Shown piece by piece: positions 21,701 through 30,666 of a DNA stretch of 64,000 nt. Every line of letters starts with the position of its first letter. Position 1 is the stretch's first letter. The notes beneath the pieces are model-generated. The model was not told the DNA's origin. It saw only the letters and a program-made list of their open reading frames with translations, and ran no database searches. The stretch is taken from NCBI GenBank assembly GCA_964036295.1, contig OZ038464.1, positions 4,777,501 to 4,841,500 of the forward strand, written 5' to 3'. The stretch comes from Plumapathes pennacea (lineage: Eukaryota > Cnidaria > Anthozoa > Antipatharia > Myriopathidae). A program made the translations under genes and the position numbers.

Positions 21701-24700
21701 ATTTGAGGATACAAATATAGCGGCAAGAGGGAAGAAAGGATAATAGCTGTTTATTAATAATTCTGGAGTTCTGCTACATGTATGTGAATAGCGATAAGCA
21801 GTAAAAATACAGTTAAGATGGTTTTGTAGCGCCAAACCTTGCTGAAACCAAGAACTCTCATGAGACGGAGATGCAGAGAACAAAAAAGGATTTTGACTAG
21901 TTGTTGGTGCACAGGAATTGCACTGAAGACTGAAAGAAATATCCCCAGAAACACATGTTGCCAGAACGTTATAGGAAAAAAAAAGCCTCTTGAAAATCCA
22001 ACACGAGAAAGCAAATACATATGGCAATATAGCAGGTTCCTTTTGAATGACAAGCTTTTATAAAACATAAGAGTCATGACTAACAAATGTGAGCAATACT
22101 ATAAAGAGTTCCATCAATGCATGCTACTGCGAGGTTCTTTCAGACATTAATAATTATGCTATGGAAAAAAAAAAACGATAACTTCAGACAGAAAAGTTAA
22201 GGTATTTTTGGTTTTTGTTCTGATATATCTTGGTTTTACTCTAACTAAAACAACTTAGTTGGTTAAAGGACTGTTCCAGGGTAACTACTGTCTAACGAAG
22301 GTTTGGGAGGATGTTTAGTGGACTATTGATAACTCGATTATTTGCCTGGATTTGTTTCTTTCGTCTTCAATTCACTCTTTCTATTACTGACGTCAGACTA
22401 TGTTGTTTGTAAAAGTAATCAGCCGGCATTCCAGGGTTGAATTGGCAACAACACAGTAACCTTTCTCGTTTTCCTACTCGAAACTACGATAACCTTTAGA
22501 AGAACGAATCCTTTGCTGTTTTGCCTGTGTAAAATCAATCAGGATCAAACTCGACCGGACATAACCAGATCATTTGGATTAAGTTGATTAAGGTTGGAAT
22601 TTCGTCATAATAGAAACCGCCAAAAGTTTAAAAATTTACATGGGTTAAAGCCCGAGAAAACGAATGCACCATGCTGGAACGGTAAGAGCAGCAATTGAGA
22701 TGCATTTTTGAGTTTTCTATCGTCTATTTTAATCGGGTTCATAATCGGACCCAACACCAATATACGGTTTCGCGCAGAGTTTTTGGGTAACACTGTTGTG
22801 CGATGTTGTGCCAACATGTTGCATTCGTTTTCTGGAGCCTTTACTTTATAATTTTGAAACGTTACAACAAGTTGCTGTCCTGCTATGGGTTTCTACCAGA
22901 AGGCGGCGAGAAAAAAAAAAAAAAAAAACTGCGTTTGATGAAAATTATCTGTGCTTACGAAGTTCAGCTGCTTTAATTTGTCATTGTCGATATTTTCAAT
23001 TGCCAGCAATAAAAGTTTATTCAGAAGATTTCAAACTATTCTTTTTTTTTGGTAAAGTGCATATAATCTCTAGAACGATAACATCTACGAAAACTCGTCT
23101 ATGAATTTGTAACAATTTTTTGGTTTCAAAACGGATTAGAAAATTTCAAAATTCAATATGGCCATTTCTTTCACGTTTAAACCTAGCGAAAAAGACTTTT
23201 GGCGGCAATTTCGAATCATGACCCTAGAAAATAATCCCTGGGTAAAGCTGTCTTCTAATATCATACAATAACCTCTGACCCATGCGTACTTCATCTGATG
23301 CGTAGCCAATCTCAGAATCTGATTTGGGAGTCAACGTTATAAAATCATGACAAAAGATAGAGACAAAAAGCAAAGAAACAAACAAAAACCAAAGTGAAGC
23401 TAAAGAACAACTTCCTAACATGACGTCAAGTAAGTACTAGTTCTCACGTGGACGCTTGGACGTAACTTCTTGCATGCATTTTTGTCGGCGTGAAAAATGT
23501 CAAGGTGAAGCTCAAGCTAATCATTATGTTTTACTTGATCAAAGACTATGCAAAGATTTAAAAAAATGTAGTTTTAGGCTGATGATACTCAGTTCTCCTA
23601 ACAATACTTTGCTATGGACAAAAAGTACCTAAAAAGGAGCTTGGCGTAATATTAGACACAATTTTATCCTTCAATGATCATGTCACTACCTTAGTATCAG
23701 ATCTCATGGGAAAGCTACGTATGATAAGCAGAATTAAGCACCTCCTAGACCAATCGACATTATTTACTGTAGTTAATTCACTAGTTTTTACCAAGTTGTT
23801 CTACTGTTCTTCAGTATGGTCTGGCGCCAGCAAATCTAACATCGCAAAACTGTAACTTGTACAAACTTTTGCAGCTCAGTTACTCTCAGGCAATATTTGA
23901 TAATATTTCATCTACACTTAAGCAGCTTACACTCCTTCCGTGTCCGAAATCGTTTGTGGATTGTAGCACTCGTACCCGGAATTCTATATCCAATGATATG
24001 CGAAGTTGCAATTCTGCTAGTTTTTTTTTTTAAGAGTAAACTTAAAGCAAAGCTAATGAACATTTGGCTCAATGCTTGTCCATAGCTACAGTAGTTTGTA
24101 GTTTGTAGATTTAGTTTAGTTTAGTTTTTTTTTTTTTTTTTTTTTCCCAACCCTAGCCCAATTATTGTAAATATTTTCGAACATTTCATTAAGCTTGTAA
24201 ATTAAGTACTATGAAGATCCCTGGTGGGAACCTAATAAAACCATATTGTATTTTATTGTATGGACACAGGTTGTGAGAATTAGATCAATTCTTGGTTGCA
24301 ATCAATTCCTAGAGACTCAGAATACAAAGATATCACCACCATGTTGGTTCCGGGTACAGTGGAGGCTAATGAGCAATCTTTTGTTAAAGTTCATCCATTT
24401 CCCTCACCCCCCCCCCCCCCCCCCCCCCCCTTCAGTAATTGTCTATAATCACATTCCAGTCAATGTTCTGTAGTATTCTAATTTCTTTTCTGCTCTTTTA
24501 GGACCCACCTTTCCACCTCAGAATGTCACAGCTCGTAGCAATGGCCCAACAAGTATTCTGGTGCAGTGGGATGAAGTGCCACAGGATGATGGGAGTGGAA
24601 ACATCAAAGGATATGACGTGGTTTTCACAGACTTAAGGAGTGGCAGAGAGGACATCAAGAGAGTGAATGCTCCAGCTACACGTTTGGAACTGAGTTCACT

Positions 24701-24995
24701 AGAGAAATTCAGAAAATATGACATCAGTGTTCTGGCTTTCACTGTGGCTGGATCTGGACCAGCAAGTTCTGTCCTGACAGTGATGACTGGTGAACAAGGT
24801 ATAATTAACCTACAATCCTGGCCATCCTTGATTATATTGCTACTTGTTGAATATCACCCTGAGAACACTGGCGAAATTGACTAAACATCTCCCCCTGCCC
24901 CCCCCCCCCCCCCCCCCCCTCCTAATACTGGATCAGGGCACAAAGCACAAATTCAAAATTGAAAGGGGGGACCCTCAGGAAGTTTCCTGTTGTAA

Positions 24996-25073
<78 letters not shown>

Positions 25074-28000
25074 CTTTATTTAAGTGTCTGAAGTATTTAG
25101 TTTTAGCAAACTAATTGGGGAGACTAACTATCTACCTAACCTAGTCTTCTGTAGCAAATAAAAGTGAAATTTTAAAATTCTAAAATACTAAAATGCTAGA
25201 TTAAAATATACGACGCAATGTTAATGGAATAATATAAAATGGATAGGTGTTCATTTATGCTCTGCATAAATCACAGCAATTACAGTTGTTTTCCAACAAG
25301 TTATTTATATCTACTTTTCGTAATGCACTCTTGAATGCGTTGAGGCTGGATGAGTTCCCAATGTCAGTTTTCAGCCTTGACCATATCACTGGTCCAAGAT
25401 AGCGTAGTGAGTGCTTACCATAATATTAATAGTGTTGAATCTATGTTAAAATCACTATTTCTTAATGAATAACACAATTGTTTAAAACTGAATATTTCTG
25501 CCACGCTTCTGGGTGCAAGTTCATTTTTTACTTTGTACATGTAGATTGCAATGTCCTGTAGTCTTCTGTCTAGCAGTGATGGCAGCTGAGCTCGATGAAG
25601 GAATGTTTCATACGAGTCTTTCTTAGTTCTATAAACTGCTCTCAATGCACATTCCTGGACACGCTCGATCTTTCTGTTGTCGAAAGCCTTGTAAAAATGC
25701 CAGACTACATGGCAGTAAGTTAGAAATGGTAGAATGGACGATTTGTAAATCATTAATTTGGCCGAGCATGGGATCATGTTGCACAGGCGCAGTGAGAGGC
25801 ACTCCCATTTTCCTACTGGCCTTCTTGCATACATCGCCAATGTGAGTGCTAAAGTTGATATTCTCATCGATGTATACGCTGAGCAGTTTAATGTGATCAG
25901 TATTTATAATAACTTGGCCGTATCTGAGTATGTTTGTTTGTTTCCACATTCCTGGGGTTGATGATCAGTGCCTGAAACTTGTCCCTGTTCGCTAACAGGT
26001 AGTTGTCCCTATACCATGACGCAGCTTTTTGACCCTACTCTAGACTGTTTCTCACAGCGCTGAAATCTGTCCCCAATGTGTACATCTGATGATCATCAGC
26101 ATACATTGACAGGTTCGCATCATTGCTCACGTGATAGGCCATGTCATTCTGGAAGAGGTTCCACAATAACGGACCAAAGGATGACCCCTGGGGGCATCCT
26201 CTTGTCATCTCCTTTCACTCACTTTTTGTATCGCCCAGCTTAACTCTATTCATATAATTCTCAAAATATGACCTCATGAGGTTCAAGGAGGCTGGAGCAA
26301 ATCCATACGCTTCGAGCTTTTTAAGAGTTAATGATGACTGTTAGGCCCTGTTTACCGATTAACCGATTAACTGGCAATTAATGAGTGGAATGATAATAAT
26401 CAATTCCCAAAAATATTTTCGTCTCCACTTCAGCCATCTCTTGGAATTTGATTATACCAAACTATCATTGACACAGCAGGACTGACTGGGCACGTCTTGC
26501 CTGCAAGAAGCTCTCGTTTCACAGAGCTCAAAACCACAGCAGATTTAGATTTGAGCTTCTGCTGATTCAGTGAAAAGTATATCTACAGTAGGTTTGCCCA
26601 GTTCCATTAACACTGTAATCTCACTTGTGTTGGTCTAAGCCAGCTTTCTTATGTGAACTACATGCTACAGCTGCCATACTTTGTTTCAAATGCAAATGAA
26701 AACAACTTATGTTTTGTAACTTGAGCACATGTTGTTACAAATAAAACAGATATTATTTTCTGATAATAGAGGCCACCATGTAATGTCATAAGTATAACAT
26801 AGGGGCAGGCACCTGGACAATTAAAAAAACTCTTGTAGACCAGAAAATCAATCAATACAGTACATGGCACCTAATGCATAAGTCAAAACTAACAGAGCAA
26901 TACATGTAAATTTAGGAATCAACATGCATTTAAAGGGGCCCTATCAACTGCAGTCCTTTGTGCACCGAAATTCTTGGTTCTGCCGTTTTAAGGGCCCCAG
27001 AAAGTCGAAAGATGAATAGCAATCCATTTCCATCCCACTCATTTAAGAAGAAGATTGCTTTCTTTTGATCTAAAGATGCCACTAACCTATTTTATTTTGA
27101 TTAATCGCAATCTTTCATTTTGGGAACCAAATTCAGCCTTGGATTTCCAGATGTAAACAAAAACATAGAGGCCGGGCCCCTTTACAAAGGCTCTTGAGAG
27201 AGCAGGTTGTTTGTCAGTCAAGCTTCCACATCACACTTTCCCAATAACCTTATAGTCAGAGTGACCCATTAAAGACTTTTTTTTATTACATATATATTTA
27301 CATACAGGATTAGCAAGTAGTTTAAAAAAACTAATCTAGTGCTTCTCCTGTCATTAAAAACTGCTACAGGTAATAGATATTATTTTATTCTAATTAAGTT
27401 ACTGTAATTTATATGACTTGCTTCTTACAGTAGGTGCATAGTGTAAATAACTTTTGATTTTCTTACATTCAACAGAGTTTGAGCAACTTAGATGTCAACT
27501 GGCTCAGTTCTATGAGGAAAGCATGTGCGAAATTCAGGTGGCACCTTGGGACCCAGATGACACAGTGCATATTGATGAAGTTTACACGCGACTTTCATGG
27601 AGCAGAGAATACAAGCAGCTCAGTGGCACAAAAGAAGAAGAACTGAATGACTATACTGACATTTTTCTTTGTTCAAAAGGCAGTGCTAATCCGAAAAGGA
27701 TTGTTGTCTATGGACAAGGAGGAATTGGTAAGTCAACATTCAGTCAAAAATTGTCAGTCGATTGGGCAAGAGGTGAGAAGGAGGCATTGAACAATTTCGA
27801 TCTGCTGGTAGTCATCAAGTTGAGGGATGTCTGTGGTGAAGTTAGAGATCTCAAAGAAATGATTGTGCAATCAGGACTCTTACCTTGTGACAAGCCTGCT
27901 CAAGTGGACTGTCTGCACAAATACATATCTGAAAATCAAGACAGAGTTTTAATTCTATTTGATGGTTATGATGAGTATGACAAAACAAGAGATACTCAGT

Positions 28001-30666
28001 CAGATGTGTATAAGATTGTAACAAGAAAGATACTTACAGATTGTCATGTAGTGGTGACCACCAGGCCAGTAAAGTTAGATGAATTGAAAAAGTTCATGCA
28101 AGCTCAGTGCAAGATCAATGGATTCACCGATGACGACATCACAAAGTTTGCTTCCAAGTATGTTGGAAAAGAACAGTGTGAAAACTTCATGGATTACTTA
28201 GGTGAGCACGATCTTGAGGACATGGCATCAATTCCACTGATGTTACTCTTTTTGTGCCTGCTGTGGAAAGAACATGGTGATCAACCTCTCAGCACAAGAA
28301 CCCAGCTTTTTCAAAAAGTAACACAGTGTATCATTGATCACTGCCATGCCAAACAGTCTCCTGATAATCTGAAACCCATAGAAGAATGCAGTGAGACATT
28401 GTGTAAAATTGGCAAAGTAGCATTTCAAGCACTGCTTCAGGATTCTTTAGTGTTTGACACAACCCTGCTATCCAAGGAAGTACTAAGTGATGATATTGTA
28501 CGACTTGGTTTTTTGTCAATGTCCAAAGTCCAGCACCAGCGTTCCAAGTTAATGGCTTCATTTTATCACAAGTCCATTCAAGAATTCCTTGCTGCCTGGT
28601 ACATCACAAAGGAAGCCATTTCCCCAGGAATCAGTGACTGGATACTAACCTTACAGGATTTTACCACTGTTAAGAACTTCCAAGCATTTCTTGAATTTGT
28701 TTGTGGCTTGTCATCATCTGATGGTGCTAATGCTGTCTTCCTGCACCTTAAGAAGATCAGAGAGAAAGAGAGTCTGGTACCAAACTGTGACATCGCAAGG
28801 TGGTACTTGGACTTTGACAGTAATCAAATAGAGTTTCAAAACTTGTGCCGCACAATGTTTCTGGCATTGGAATGTAAAGAAGCCTCTGTGGGAGCATATC
28901 TTGACTGTGTGGGCGGAGTGGTGCAGTTTTATGACACGAATTTTTGGGGAAAAAAAGATGGGATCAAAGACTCGGGGGGGCAATTGCTTACATTGCTGCT
29001 TCGCCACGACAGTTTGGTTCAGCTTCAATTCGTCTTTGATGCGAGCGACCCAGACAAAACGAAAGTCATGGAGGTGTTTGATCATAAGGATGTCAGGACG
29101 GTAACATGGGCATCAGGTGGTCAATCGAAAGGTTCAAAGTTACTTGAGACCACAACAAAGGAACAACCGTTTTTAGTAAGAAAGAAAACTGTGCCCTACC
29201 TTTACTATGATGTATCCGGTGTTTCTTTCACACCTGAGCTCGTTCGCCTTTTTCAGCCTCCAGCTTCACACCACAGTCGTTCAGAAGGCGAAGCGTCCGA
29301 GCCTGAAAACGGTCAGGAATTTGACACACATCAACAATCCAGTGCTTTAGAAAATGAGCTGCCTGTACACGCGTTGTCATTTATCACTAGAGCTCGTTTT
29401 CAGTGCGTTCCGGAAGATACAGTTTTGGGTGAAATACTGAAGAATGCTCCATACTTAACTTGGCTGGATTTATCAAACAATCCCTTTGGAGCTGGAGTGA
29501 GTGTTCTCGCCAGTCAACTGGAAAATCTTCCAAAGCTGGAGGATTTGAACCTGAAGAACACAGAGATGAGTGAAAGAGAAGCCGGTGACCTGTCAAGAGC
29601 GCTGGTTCATATTCCACACCTGACGCGGCTTGGTTTGGGTTCCAATCCCCTTGGAGCTGGAGTGAGTGTTCTCGCCAGTCAACTGGAAAATCTTCCAAAG
29701 CTGGAGGAGTTGTACCTGAGGAACACAGAGATGAGTGAAAGAGAAGCCGCTGACCTGTCAAGAGCGCTGGTTCATATTCCACACCTGATGGATCTTTCTT
29801 TGAATAACAATCCCCTTGGAGCTGGAGTGAGTGATCTCGCCAGTCAACTGGAAAATCTTCCAGAGCTGGAGGAGTTGTACCTGCAGGACACAGAGATGAG
29901 TGAAAGAGGAGCCGGTGACCTGTCAAGAGCGCTGGTTCATATTCCACACCTGACGTGTCTTTGGTTGGGTTCCAATCCCCTTGGAGCTGGAGTGAGTGTT
30001 CTCGCCAGTCAACTGGAAAATCTTCCAAAGCTGAGGGTGTTGAACCTGAAGAACACAGAGATGAGTGAAAGAGAAGCCGCTGACCTGTCAAGAGCGCTGG
30101 TTCATATTCCACACCTGACGTGTCTTTGGTTGGGTTCCAATCCCCTTGGAGCTGGAGTGAGTGTTCTCGCCAGTCAACTGGAAAATCTTCCAAAGCTGGA
30201 CGAGTTGTACCTGCAGGACACAGAGATGAGTGAAAGAGAAGCCGCTGACCTGTCAAGAGCGCTGGTTCATATTCCACACCTGATGGATCTTGATTTGAAT
30301 GACAATCCCCTTGTTGGTCGTGGCGTCATTTGTTTGGCTGAGCAGATAGTGACCCATGTGCCTGAGCTTCGGTGGCTGTCTCTTTACAACACAGGAATGG
30401 ATGACGAGTGCAAAGCTGCTCTGGTGAAAGCCAAGGAAGACAGGAAAAAAGCGGGAGGCAAGGATTTTGAGCGTGAGTATACTGACATGTTACATATGAC
30501 TTTTATTGACTCTTCAATGCCCAAATATCCAAATCCTAAATACCTTAACCTGACACAAAAAAAAAGTCAACCAGGAGAGAAAGATTTCAGAGTGCTTGTG
30601 AATACAACACTTGTGATAAAATACATGGCTTTTGAATCTGTTGATATTGTCGTTTTAGTTATTTGA
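18078..30666 (+). CDS. NLR-type receptor gene 1: protease-like + 3 FN3 + NACHT + LRR (5-6 exons)
   Basis: This is a five- or six-exon model: 18,078-18,728, 19,238-19,537, 20,265-20,561, 24,502-24,798, 27,476-30,472 and perhaps 30,659-30,666. All donors are GT and acceptors AG, and every junction is phase 1. From ATG 18,101 (good context, G at -3 and +4) the spliced frame is 1,508 codons. Approximate residues: degenerate trypsin-like region 1-209, FN3 210-309, 310-408 and 409-507, Walker A GQGGIGKST 587-595, Walker B LILFDGYDE near 666-674, TTRP 702-705, YHKSIQEFLAAWY 871-883, LRRs from 1168. NACHT-LRR proteins are cytosolic pattern sensors that oligomerise after ligand release; that role is from family knowledge. 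The start of the gene is uncertain, because the acceptor at 18,078 implies an upstream exon I cannot identify. The final stop at 30,664 is shared whether or not the last 186-bp intron is removed. Confidence 0.85.
19238..19537 (+). CDS. NLR gene 1 exon: FN3 domain 1
   Basis: 300 bp, acceptor TTACACAG, donor GTAAGT, phase 1-1. It shows the FN3 pattern: PLEPPQNVRF (A strand), SILVQWDEVPQ (B strand with Trp), IKGYKVMC (C strand with Tyr), the LRLRELDKFTEYDISVLAFT stretch (L-x6-Y core), and AGDGPASSAMRVKTAE (G strand). One domain per exon with symmetric phase is typical of shuffled FN3 modules. Unit 2 differs by one replacement (F to Y in the F strand) and one silent change. Confidence 0.9.
20265..20561 (+). 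CDS. NLR gene 1 exon: FN3 domain 2
   Basis: 297 bp, acceptor CTATTAG, donor GTAAGT, phase 1-1. FN3 hallmarks are PPQNVTARNNGPTSILVQWD, ITEYAVLF, the LELSSLKKSSNYNISVQAST stretch and AGAGPRSDVKTVATPE. It closely resembles FN3 domain 3 in its first strand (NVTAR.NGPTSILVQWDEVP), indicating internal exon duplication. It is identical to the unit-2 exon as far as I can see. Confidence 0.9.
20871..21197. mobile_element. Foldback / nested inverted-repeat element in NLR intron, unit 1
   Basis: Three nested or adjacent palindromes are visible. AGACACGAGTGTTTTAC (20,871-20,887) pairs with GTAAAACACTCGTGTCT (21,022-21,038). ATATCCTCACTAGTGAGGATAT at 20,953-20,974 is a perfect palindrome of 22 bp. About 50-bp arms (21,058-21,107 and 21,149-21,197) share GAAGATATGRATTTTA and TCGAGTGGTAAAAACAA. 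It is non-autonomous and has no coding capacity. It is identical at 54,345-54,671 in unit 2. Confidence 0.75.
21361..23560. other. NLR intron sequence without supportable exon
   Basis: This part of the intron between FN3 domains 2 and 3 holds no exon in the expected phase with FN3-like or other recognisable content. A GGAAAAGTCA motif recurs a few times near 21,376-21,450, as in common dispersed animal repeats. An A-run lies at 22,911-22,928. Frames here (for example 22,796-23,104) are intact in both units only because the units are almost identical. Confidence 0.5.
23570..24260 (+). mobile_element. Truncated LINE (CR1-like) in NLR intron, unit 1
   Basis: On the plus strand a reverse transcriptase remnant shows GCTGATGATACTCAG (ADDTQ, catalytic ADD), then ELGVILDTILSFNDHV, LMGKLRMISRIKHLL and FYCSSVWSG in a discontinuous frame. 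The usual 3' part follows, ending in a TTGTA-type tail (ATTGTATTTTATTGTAT) after AATAAAACC. A T-run lies at 24,126-24,145. It is 5'-truncated and dead. It has the same orientation as the host gene. Confidence 0.7.
24408..24430. repeat. Poly-C tract upstream of FN3 exon 3, unit 1
   Basis: An unbroken C run about 72 bp before the acceptor of FN3 exon 3. It is shorter in unit 2 (57,883-57,900). A second C run sits at 24,899-24,919. Such runs could interfere with splicing or assembly; no more is claimed. Confidence 0.9.
24502..24798 (+). CDS. NLR gene 1 exon: FN3 domain 3
   Basis: 297 bp, acceptor CTCTTTTAG, donor GTATAA, phase 1-1. FN3 hallmarks are PPQNVTARSNGPTSILVQWD, IKGYDVVF, the LELSSLEKFRKYDISVLAFT stretch and AGSGPASSVLTVMT. 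The 3.9-kb intron before it holds the foldback element and a LINE. The 2.7-kb intron after it holds C-runs, an (AAT)n tract and another LINE. It is identical in unit 2. Confidence 0.9.
24996..25072. repeat. (AAT)n microsatellite, probable LINE 3' tail, unit 1
   Basis: About 25 AAT units. On the minus strand it directly follows CTTAAATAAAGG, the 3' end of the LINE at 25,073-26,342, as expected for CR1/L2-type elements that end in short tandem repeats. Unit 2 has about 21 units at 58,469-58,533. Confidence 0.9.
25073..26342 (-). mobile_element. 5'-truncated LINE with reverse transcriptase motifs, unit 1
   Basis: On the minus strand from 26,342 the frame pieces read AYGFAPASLNLMRSYFENY, then RGCPQGSSFGPLLWN (RT motif), YADDHQMY (catalytic, about 26,082-26,103) and KLLSVYIDENINFSTHIGDV. 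The thumb and C-terminal region follow (KIERVQECALRAVYRTK, LPSLLDRRLQDIAIYMYKV). In-frame stops and frame shifts show it is inactive. It lies antisense to the host gene between FN3 exon 3 and the NACHT exon. The 3' end abuts the (AAT)n tail. Confidence 0.88.
26343..27475. other. Intron end before the NACHT exon, unit 1
   Basis: No exon is supportable. It contains a GGGGCCCTATCAACTG...AGGGCCCC stretch near 26,934-26,998 and a GGCCGGGCCCCTTTACAAAG stretch near 27,170, scraps of dispersed repeats. A splice-branch-compatible pyrimidine tract precedes the acceptor at 27,475. Confidence 0.4.
27476..30472 (+). CDS. NLR gene 1 exon: NACHT NTPase, helical region and LRRs
   Basis: A single 2,997-bp exon, acceptor ACATTCAACAG, donor GTGAGT, phase 1-1. 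In order: a short linker (EFEQLRCQLAQFYEE), Walker A GQGGIGKST (27,712-27,738), Walker B VLILFDGYDE (about 27,946-27,975), sensor VVVTTRP (28,051-28,071), and a winged-helix/HD2 region with YHKSIQEFLAAWY (about 28,564-28,602), a motif shared by vertebrate NLRC/NLRP-type proteins. A spacer of about 290 residues follows, then LRRs from 29,455. The single large NACHT-containing exon is common in animal NLRs. If unspliced, the frame continues to the same TGA at 30,664. Confidence 0.93.
29455..30279 (+). repeat. LRR array of gene 1: five 165-bp units plus divergent terminal unit
   Basis: Units start at 29,455, 29,620, 29,785, 29,950 and 30,115; a diverged last repeat begins at 30,280 (LMDLDLNDNPLVGRGV). 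Each 55-codon unit contains two ribonuclease-inhibitor-like LRRs of about 27-28 residues. The GAGVSVLASQLENLPKL and TEMSEREA...DLSRALVHIPH parts are nearly invariant in DNA. The exposed xLxLxx codons vary: WLDLSN, RLGLGS, DLSLNN, CLWLGS, CLWLGS in the first strand, and EDLNLKN, EELYLRN, EELYLQD, RVLNLKN, DELYLQD in the second. Unit length is a multiple of three, so unit gain or loss keeps frame. Confidence 0.93.
30473..30658 (+). other. Possible terminal intron with no stop (in-frame retainable)
   Basis: Donor GTGAGT at 30,473 and acceptor GTCGTTTTAG ending at 30,658 bound 186 bp, exactly 62 codons with no stop in the NLR frame. Splicing would give an end of ...KDFE-L-I and TGA; retention adds 62 residues of unremarkable composition ending at the same TGA (30,664-30,666). 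Either form is possible. The phase-1 donor agrees with all other introns of the gene, which favours real splicing, though the true downstream exon might lie elsewhere. Confidence 0.45.

Noticed and set aside
24844-25083. Plus ORF with poly-Pro and poly-Ile
   Set aside because: It is a translation of the C-run and the (AAT)n microsatellite. There is no conserved sequence around it.
25645-25961. Plus-strand ORFs of 66-67 codons
   Set aside because: They are antisense to the LINE reverse transcriptase, whose motifs are clear on the minus strand.
28714-29085. 123-codon minus ORF over the NACHT exon
   Set aside because: It is a shadow of the strongly supported plus-strand NACHT-LRR exon and is preserved in unit 2 only because the DNA is identical there.
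29387-30277. 296-codon ORF on the minus strand, repetitive protein
   Set aside because: It lies antisense to the LRR array. The 165-bp period is a multiple of three and one antisense frame happens to lack stops; gene 2 shows the same artefact at 62,848-63,324 and 63,511-63,903.
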